NCBI RefSeq assembly: GCF_023612255.1
Contig: NZ_CP063231.1
Span: 2,090,001-2,154,000 of the forward strand
Length of the DNA stretch: 64,000 nucleotides
Direction: 5' to 3'
Source: Luteibacter flocculans
GTDB taxonomy: Bacteria > Pseudomonadota > Gammaproteobacteria > Xanthomonadales > Rhodanobacteraceae
Below are positions 45,169-51,593 of this stretch, piece by piece. Position 1 is the stretch's first letter. Each line of letters starts with the position of its first letter. A program made the position numbers and the translations under genes. Below the pieces are notes generated by a model that saw only the letters and a list, made by a program, of their open reading frames with translations, made no database searches and was not told the DNA's origin.

Positions 45169-45178
45169 CGCAGGTCAA
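45165..45178. promoter_or_regulatory. FNR/Anr box upstream of the universal stress protein gene
   Basis: TTGACGCAGGTCAA is a symmetric TTGAC-N4-GTCAA variant, overlapping the stop of the phosphotransacetylase gene and 59 bp before ATG 45237. Confidence 0.65.
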
Positions 45179-45236
45179 GGACGCACCCCGCCATTGCGCT
45201 AGCGTGCAGACGTAGCCATTTCAGAGCGGGGCTTTC

Positions 45237-46124
45237 ATGAATACGACAGCACGTTCCCAGCGCACCGTGGCTCAGATGCCTGCCTCCTGCCTTCCGGCCG
45301 TAGGCGATGTTCTGGCCGTTGTCGCCGGACCGGTGGATGGCGCGGCCTATGTCGCGAGTCGTCTCGCCGCGCGAGACGATGGATCCGTCACGGGTTGCGC
45401 GATCTCGCCGGCGTTCCTGGGCGTCCCGTCTGCTGAAGCCGGCACGCGTTCCACGTCGCTGCGGGAACCCATCACTCACTCGTCTCAGAGCGAAGGTCGG
45501 GAAGCCGTTGCCGGTCGCGATACCTTTCTCCGTTTGGCCCTTGCTGCGGGTGCGCAGAGGCCGCAGTGGGCCTGGGCGGGAAATGATCCGGGTCATACGC
45601 TGGCCATGCTCGCCGCGTGGCACGACTTGATCGTGGTCCAGCGGCCTGCCGATCCGCACGCCAATTCCCTGGACGGCCTGGAAAGCCTGCTGATGGGAAC
45701 AGGCCTGCCTTGCCTCGTACTGCCTTCCGTCTGCGCCCCCTCCGGCGTGTTCGATCGGGTCGTGGTCGCATGGGACGGCAGCCTTCCTGCCGTCCGCGCG
45801 ATCCGTGCGGCCTTGCCGCTGATCGCAGCGGCCCAGGATGTGCTTCTGCTCGATGGATGTCCCACGCACCAGAGTGACAACGAAACACCAGGATTCGATC
45901 CTGCGGGTTTCCTGGCACGCCACGGTATCGAGGCGACGCACCGGCGCGTGCGGACCACACCGGGGGAAGCGGGCGCGACGATCCTGAAAAAAGCTCACCA
46001 GTTCAAGGCCGATCTGTTGGTCATGGGCGCCTACGGGCATACGCGGCTGCGGGAACGCCTGTTCGGTGGCGCTACGCGGCAGGTCCTCGCGCATAACGAG
46101 CTGGCGACGTTGCTCTACCACTGA
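45237..46124 (+). CDS. universal stress protein, tandem UspA domains
   Basis: 295 aa, the length of two UspA domains. The C-terminal half has the ATP-binding motif GAYGHTRLRERLFGGATR near the end; the N-terminal half is degenerate. Such proteins accumulate under low oxygen or starvation in Pseudomonas and Mycobacterium. Its FNR-type box supports this. Confidence 0.9.
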   Translation: MNTTARSQRTVAQMPASCLPAVGDVLAVVAGPVDGAAYVASRLAARDDGSVTGCAISPAFLGVPSAEAGTRSTSLREPITHSSQSEGREAVAGRDTFLRLALAAGAQRPQWAWAGNDPGHTLAMLAAWHDLIVVQRPADPHANSLDGLESLLMGTGLPCLVLPSVCAPSGVFDRVVVAWDGSLPAVRAIRAALPLIAAAQDVLLLDGCPTHQSDNETPGFDPAGFLARHGIEATHRRVRTTPGEAGATILKKAHQFKADLLVMGAYGHTRLRERLFGGATRQVLAHNELATLLYH

Positions 46125-46220
46125 ATCACGCAGTCGCTTGCCGGGCGAGGAGCGATAATCCACGCCGACATGTTCGGCGCGGTCGGTTTATCAGCCGTCG
46201 CAGCATCCGGAGGTTACGCC

Positions 46221-46661
46221 ATGAAAGCCATCGAGATCGGCCGGCAACGCGTTCCCACCGTCGAGAGCGGCACGCCCGTGGCCGAAGTCGCGCGGTTGAT
46301 GCAGAAGCATCAGGCGTCGTGTCTCGTCGTTGTCGCAGAAGCGAGCATGAAACCGCTCGGCGTGATTTCCGAGCGCGACCTGGTCTTGCGGGCGCTGGCC
46401 CCGGGAGCGGACTTTGTCCATATGACCGCTGCCAGCATCATGTCCACGCCCGCCATCGTCTGCCATGCAGACGCGTCGCTGGCGGACATCGTGCAAGCGA
46501 TGGCCGGTGGCGGCGTGGCGCACCTGCCGCTGGTGGACGACGAACGCCGTCTCGTAGGCATCGTGTCGGCAACGGACGTAACGGCCGCTGTCACCGAGTT
46601 GCTAGGGCAGTTGGCGAAAGCCCTCGCCACCGATGCGTTGAGCGATCGTCCTTACGCATGA
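46221..46661 (+). CDS. CBS-domain protein
   Basis: 146 aa from ATG 46221, with a CCGGAGG ribosome binding site. Two CBS motifs: VPTVESGTPVAEVARLMQ ... PLGVISERDLVLRAL and ADASLADIVQAMAGGGVAHL ... LVGIVSATDVTAAV. It binds adenosine-type ligands and senses energy state. It probably belongs to the same stress cluster as the universal stress protein. Confidence 0.9.
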   Translation: MKAIEIGRQRVPTVESGTPVAEVARLMQKHQASCLVVVAEASMKPLGVISERDLVLRALAPGADFVHMTAASIMSTPAIVCHADASLADIVQAMAGGGVAHLPLVDDERRLVGIVSATDVTAAVTELLGQLAKALATDALSDRPYA

Positions 46662-46691
46662 CCTCCGCGCGCTGGCGGCGTGCTCCTGGGT

Positions 46692-47327
46692 TCAATCGCC
46701 TCCCGGCCGAGCGCGTCGCATGGCCTCGGCAAGCTCACGGTGACCGTGCTCATCGAGGGCTTTCAGCGTGCTGTCGAAGTCCCTCGGCTCACGATTCTGG
46801 CTGAGCTTGCGCTTGCCCTCCAGACGGGAGATTTCGATCTCCAAACCGACGATATGAGCCAGATGTTCTGTCAGGTAATCGGCGGGCGCATCGCTCATCT
46901 TCCAGGGAGCGGGCAAGCTCGCCTCCTGCTGACGCGTGAGTCGCGCCACCATGCCGCGTACAAACGACTCATCGTCGTGGATGCTGATCCGTCCGTGCGC
47001 ATGCACGATCTCGTAATTCCAGGTGGGCACGTGGCGATGCGTTTCCTGCTTGCTCGCGTACCAGCTCGGGGAGATGTAACCCTGCGCGCCACGAAACACC
47101 ACCAGGACGGGATCGCCGTTCCGAACCTCTTGCCAGATCGGATTCGCGCGGGCGACGTGGGCGAGCAGCACTCCGAACGCACCGCGGCTCTCGTCCAAGA
47201 CGAACGGCAGGTGGTTGGCCTCCAATCCAGCGGCCGTGTTAGTGACCATCATTCCGAGCGGATGCGCTTGAATGATGCGCCGGAGTTCCTCGGGCCTGGA
47301 TTCGGTAAACAGCGGTGGAACGTACAT
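46692..47327 (-). CDS. PaiB-family FMN-binding protein
   Basis: 211 aa from ATG 47327. Starts MYVPPLFTESRPEELRRII, then ANHLPFVLD, HVARANPIWQE, PVLVVFRGAQGYISPSWY and VPTWNYEIVHAHG, all typical of PaiB/negative transcriptional regulator proteins. The split-barrel fold binds FMN; regulation is reported only for some members. Confidence 0.88.
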   Translation of the reverse strand: MYVPPLFTESRPEELRRIIQAHPLGMMVTNTAAGLEANHLPFVLDESRGAFGVLLAHVARANPIWQEVRNGDPVLVVFRGAQGYISPSWYASKQETHRHVPTWNYEIVHAHGRISIHDDESFVRGMVARLTRQQEASLPAPWKMSDAPADYLTEHLAHIVGLEIEISRLEGKRKLSQNREPRDFDSTLKALDEHGHRELAEAMRRARPGGD

Positions 47328-47511
47328 GCGGGCTCCGAGCAGGCCGTATGACTGGCGATCATACAGCGGGCCTGGCGTCGCGCGCGTGGCGACACCGTCG
47401 TCGCAGGAGCCGCCATGGCGGCGAGAAACATGCACCTCACAGCTACCGCTCCGTCGGCTTCCGGCCTGATCTGCCAAGGGAGCGCCACCCAGGCGCCCCC
47501 TCCCAGGCTCC

Positions 47512-48069
47512 TCACTCGACCGCTTCGAGCGGCCTCCCCGCGCGAGCCAGATGATCGGCGTGGATGACGACGCCGTGGGGCGATTCGTGCCAGGTGCCTT
47601 CCACTTCGATCTCGCGACCGACCTTCAGGACATTGGCGAAGCGTTTCGCCGCATGGGGCGGGAAACGAAGATGCACGCCGTCGTCGAGGATCACGCCGTG
47701 GACGTCGCCCTTGGGGCCATGGACGAGGTATTCGATGACGCCGCTGTATCCCCACCGTTCTGCCTTGGTCGGTGTGTGACGTTCGACGGTCTTTTCGGCC
47801 TGCGGTCCGTTGTCCACGACCGCCGCGCCATGCGCGGGCTCGACGGCAACCGCGACGATAAGAGGCTTGCCGCGCACGCGAACGCCGCGTACCACGATGC
47901 TGTCGCCGATCTTCATGCGTGGCAGAAGCTTGCCGGACAGATGCGGCGGGATGTGCACCTCGGTCCCGTCCTTCAGCAATACACCGTCGAGATGGCCGTG
48001 GGGATTAAGCAACAGGCGCGCGATCTTGCCGCGCGTGATCGGGAGATGGTCGGGATCAATCCAATGCAT
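47512..48069 (-). CDS. hypothetical protein with two OB-like repeats
   Basis: 185 aa from ATG 48069, overlapping the end of the MFS gene by 14 bp. Two homologous halves: GVLLKDGTEVHIPPHLSGKL ... GDSIVVRG and GVILDDGVHLRFPPHAAKRF ... GREIEVEG. These look like duplicated OB-fold-like small barrels. Function unknown. Confidence 0.65.
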   Translation of the reverse strand: MHWIDPDHLPITRGKIARLLLNPHGHLDGVLLKDGTEVHIPPHLSGKLLPRMKIGDSIVVRGVRVRGKPLIVAVAVEPAHGAAVVDNGPQAEKTVERHTPTKAERWGYSGVIEYLVHGPKGDVHGVILDDGVHLRFPPHAAKRFANVLKVGREIEVEGTWHESPHGVVIHADHLARAGRPLEAVE

Positions 48070-49315
48070 GGTGTGCTTCCTGTGGCATACGAGATGAGTG
48101 GGGAGTCGTGTGGGGGAAGGCGGCGCGGCCCAAGGACCAGATAACGATGGCGAACGCCGCGAGCGCGCCAAGGCAGAGAAACGCGGGGGCGAAGCCGTAC
48201 CACTGCGCTACCCAGCCACCCAACGCGGGACTGAGTGCCGCGCCGATGCCCTGTACGGCCAATACCGCGCCCTGGGCGACATTGACGCGTCCGGTGCCGT
48301 TCATCAGATGGGCGACCAGCGCCGGTACCGCGACGCTCTGCAGGCCCGCGCCGATGCCATCGAGCGCCTGCACCGGAATGACGCCCCAGGTGTCCATCCA
48401 GAGTGCGGCGATCACGCCACGGATCGGCAGGGCGACGAGGGTCAGCATGACGACCCACCAATGCCCGCGGGTGCGCATCCAACGCATGGCAACGAGCGAC
48501 GCCACGATCATGACGAGCTGGGCGATCACGATGGTGGCGGAGGTGAACAGTGCCGGGTCGGCCTGTCCTCGCCCCACGACAGCGAGACCGAACAGCGGCA
48601 GCATCGCCGCGTTGCCGAGGTGAAAGAGGCAGAGTGTCGCCGCGAGGATCAACAGTGCACGGTTCTGCCAGACGAGGCGGAAGCCGCCGGGTGTACCCGC
48701 GTCCCCGCCCTGCGCCCCCTCGCCCATGCCGCGCGCGCGTCGGTCGTCGATGTCCGTCCGTCGGATGGTGTAGGTAGCACCGATGGCGAACGCGCCGAAC
48801 GCCGCTGCAAGCAAGAAGATAGCGGGAAAACCGAAACGCCAGCCCAGATAACCGGACAATGCGGCGGCCACGACGTTGCCGGCATGGTTGGCCACCTGCA
48901 CACGACCGAACTGCCGATCGAAGCCGCTCTGTCCCACCAGGCCCAGCGTGAGGCCGGCAAGCGCCGGACCGAACACGGCGCCCGTAAGTGCCGTGAGGAC
49001 CTGCGACGTCACCACGGCGGGCGATGCGGTCGAGTACAGCAGCAGGAGCGTCGCGAGTACGGTCCCGACGCTCGCCAGAGCCACCAGCCCTCGCTTGTGT
49101 GTGGTGCCGTCTACCAGCGCACCCGCCGGAGCCGTCGCGGCAAGTGCCACGAGGCCGCCGATCGTCATCGCCGTTCCGATCTGCCCGGGCGCCCAGTGGT
49201 GCGCCTGGAGATACACGCCCAGGAACGGGCCCACACCCGCCTGCACATCGGCAAGAAAGAAACTGGCCGCTTCGAGCGCACGTGGCGAGCGTTGCGATGC
49301 GGTGTTCATGGGCAC
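48056..49315 (-). CDS. MFS transporter
   Basis: 419 aa with about twelve hydrophobic segments and MFS features: LQAHHWAPGQIGTAMTIGGL, LVDGTTHKRGLVAL in the loop between segments 2 and 3, and a second half starting GGFRLVWQNRALLILAATLC. Substrate unknown. It overlaps the downstream OB-like gene, suggesting co-translation. Confidence 0.85.
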   Translation of the reverse strand: MPMNTASQRSPRALEAASFFLADVQAGVGPFLGVYLQAHHWAPGQIGTAMTIGGLVALAATAPAGALVDGTTHKRGLVALASVGTVLATLLLLYSTASPAVVTSQVLTALTGAVFGPALAGLTLGLVGQSGFDRQFGRVQVANHAGNVVAAALSGYLGWRFGFPAIFLLAAAFGAFAIGATYTIRRTDIDDRRARGMGEGAQGGDAGTPGGFRLVWQNRALLILAATLCLFHLGNAAMLPLFGLAVVGRGQADPALFTSATIVIAQLVMIVASLVAMRWMRTRGHWWVVMLTLVALPIRGVIAALWMDTWGVIPVQALDGIGAGLQSVAVPALVAHLMNGTGRVNVAQGAVLAVQGIGAALSPALGGWVAQWYGFAPAFLCLGALAAFAIVIWSLGRAAFPHTTPHSSRMPQEAHHALD

Positions 49316-49430
49316 TCATTCGGGGATCGGTGGGGCAACGATAGGCAAGCGATGTCTACGTCTTCGTGAAGACGCGAACGCAAGTTCTTTCGATGCCCGG
49401 TATCCCGTCCGAACGCGGTGCTCAGTGCCG

Positions 49431-51104
49431 CTAACCCACGCGATGATCCGCAGACTGGTCGCCCGCCGCGTAGGCGACCCCCGGGTCACGACGTCGCGTA
49501 TCGGACACGATGCGTCCCGATTCCAGCTTCACCACGCGATCGGCGAGCGCGAAATAGCGGTCGTCATGGGTAATCGCGACCACGGTCTTGCCCTGAGCTT
49601 TCAGGTCCGGCAGCAAGGTTCGGTAGAAGTAATCGCGGAAGTGCGTGTCCTGATCGGCGGCCCATTCGTCGAAAAAGAAAATGTCCCTGTCCTCGGCATA
49701 GCACTGCAACAGCGCCAGGCGCTTGCGCTGTCCGGTGGACAGCGTGAGCTTGGACAATTCCCCCTGCTCCACCTGCACCAGCGAGCCGAGGCCCAGTGAG
49801 GTCAGCAAGGTCCGGATGCGCTCATCGGAGAGCGGTCGCCCGCTCGCGTCGAGTACGTGGGGGAAGAGAAAGAAGTCGCCGAACACCCCGGTGAAGCGTT
49901 GCCGGTGCGGTTGCGTATCTCGACCGAGCGGCACGTCATCGATGAGCAGTTCCCCGGTGCGGGGCGTGAGCAACGAGGCAAGCAGCAGCAACAAGGTCGA
50001 CTTGCCGCTGCCATTGCCGCCCACGATGAAGAGCAACTCGCCACGCTGGATGTCGAGGTCGATGGGGCCTAGCGCCACGCGTCCTTCTTCTTCGCCGGCA
50101 TAGGCATAGGTCACGCCGCGGAGCGCGATGCGCTGCCACGCGCCGCCCTTCCCCTGCACAGCGGACCGTCTCGATGAGCCGTCACCATCGAGGTCCAGGC
50201 CGACACGTTGAAGATGCCGAAGGCTCGCCGTGCCGACACCTACCTGCCGCGCAGCGCTCACGATGAACGCCACGGGGCCGCTGAGAAACAAGGCGCCGAT
50301 CACGAACCGCATGATCGTCGTCTGCGGCAAGGCCAGACTCGCATAGCCGATGTAGACGATGACGAAGACCGATGCGTAGATCACGGTCGATGTCCATGCC
50401 TCGTTGAAGCCCAGGCCCGTGTGTACCTGCACCATCAGGCGGCGGGAGCGGCCGATGGCCGGGCGGATGAGTTCGTCGGCGACGTGCTTTGCGCGGGCGG
50501 CATTGAGCGCCAGTTCCTTTTTTCCTTCGCTCAAGTAACGGAAATACTCGAAGACCTTTTCGTTCGCATCGCGCAAGGCATCGAAGCGACGACGAAGAAA
50601 ACGTTCCAATGCCATCGACGCAACCACGGTGACGCCGAGAAAGCCCGCGAGAATAGCGAGCAGCGGCGGCGACACGCTGGCGAGATAGCTCACATACAGG
50701 ACGACAAGCAGCACGTTGTACGCCAGCAAGGGTGCGACGAGGACCAGCGGCGCGATACTCGCCACGTCTTCGATGAGCGATCCGAAGATCGTGTGCTTCT
50801 CGTTGGCGAGCGTTTCGTACTCGAGGTCGACGAATCGGCGCGAGAGGTCGATGCGCAGCTGCGCGACGAGATCGCCACCCAGACGGGCGAGAATGAATTG
50901 CGACGCGGCTCCTGTCGCGAGGACCGCAACCAACCAGCCCGCGCCTTCCCATAGCGGTGCGGTGTCACCGGCATGCACGCCATGCGTTGCCATGGCGTTG
51001 ATGTGCGATAGCAGCGCCATGGTGGACAGCGCGCTTGCGGCAGACAATGCCACGGCGCTCGCCACGAGCATGCGATGCTGAAGGATGAAGCGCTTGAGGA
51101 TCAT
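49431..51104 (-). CDS. cyclic-peptide-type ABC exporter (SyrD/PvdE-like)
   Basis: 557 aa from ATG 51104 (AAGGATG upstream). An N-terminal six-helix membrane domain (residues 1-310) is fused to an ATPase with Walker A GGNGSGKST, signature LSTGQRKRLALL and Walker B IFFFDEWAADQD, with a switch His in ITHDDRY. It lacks the C39 peptidase domain of LanT transporters. Divergent from the lanthipeptide precursor by 212 bp and likely exports the modified peptide. Confidence 0.88.
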   Translation of the reverse strand: MILKRFILQHRMLVASAVALSAASALSTMALLSHINAMATHGVHAGDTAPLWEGAGWLVAVLATGAASQFILARLGGDLVAQLRIDLSRRFVDLEYETLANEKHTIFGSLIEDVASIAPLVLVAPLLAYNVLLVVLYVSYLASVSPPLLAILAGFLGVTVVASMALERFLRRRFDALRDANEKVFEYFRYLSEGKKELALNAARAKHVADELIRPAIGRSRRLMVQVHTGLGFNEAWTSTVIYASVFVIVYIGYASLALPQTTIMRFVIGALFLSGPVAFIVSAARQVGVGTASLRHLQRVGLDLDGDGSSRRSAVQGKGGAWQRIALRGVTYAYAGEEEGRVALGPIDLDIQRGELLFIVGGNGSGKSTLLLLLASLLTPRTGELLIDDVPLGRDTQPHRQRFTGVFGDFFLFPHVLDASGRPLSDERIRTLLTSLGLGSLVQVEQGELSKLTLSTGQRKRLALLQCYAEDRDIFFFDEWAADQDTHFRDYFYRTLLPDLKAQGKTVVAITHDDRYFALADRVVKLESGRIVSDTRRRDPGVAYAAGDQSADHRVG

Positions 51105-51316
51105 CGACGCATCCTTACACCATTGTCGCGTCTGCGCATGGTGCCAGACATGCATAGTCGGCATGAAAAGCCTATTGCGTGCGGAATCGGCAAATCGCAC
51201 AAAATCACGCTGCGAACTCCTCAGAATGCCTGAGCGGTGTCGTCGTGGACGCGCCCGCCGCGACGCGATTCCTATACCGTCCGGGCGCACACCCGTAACA
51301 CGTAAGGAGTACTCGT

Positions 51317-51505
51317 ATGCAGACCGACAAGATCCTCGCGGGATGGTTGAGTGGCGCCGACAACGTAGGTGGGTATGACAACCCGGCTGGGCCGCTTTAC
51401 ACCGAAGGTCACAACCAGACCCTCATGGCCATGACCAGTACGGATATCGCACTGATTTCCAATTGCAGTTCGTGTACGGCTTCCCGGCCGGGCGTCTGCT
51501 GCTGA
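51317..51505 (+). CDS. class II lanthipeptide precursor (LanA)
   Basis: 62 aa from ATG 51317 with AAGGAG seven bases upstream. The leader (about residues 1-39) holds LAGWLSGADNVGGYDNPAG and the core end is ISNCSSCTASRPGVCC with cysteines at 50, 53, 61 and 62. Ser/Thr at 40-42, 48, 51, 52, 54 and 56 could form up to four (methyl)lanthionine rings. It has no GG/GA double-glycine cleavage site near the core. It lies directly before lanM. I know no named peptide with this core. Confidence 0.85.
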   Translation: MQTDKILAGWLSGADNVGGYDNPAGPLYTEGHNQTLMAMTSTDIALISNCSSCTASRPGVCC

Positions 51506-51519
51506 CAGGCAGTAGTCGC

Positions 51520-51547
51520 GATAGCCGTGGCAACCACCACGGCTATC
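51520..51547 (+). terminator. hairpin between lanA and lanM
   Basis: Perfect 11-bp stem GATAGCCGTGG/CCACGGCTATC with a CAACCA loop, 15 bp after lanA, followed by TCTTCCG with no full T-run. This is likely a partial terminator or mRNA-stabilising stem that sets a high precursor-to-enzyme ratio. Confidence 0.65.
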
Positions 51548-51593
51548 TCTTCCGTCGCTCCTCCCGCTTGCAACGGTCATGCAGGGACCGCCC

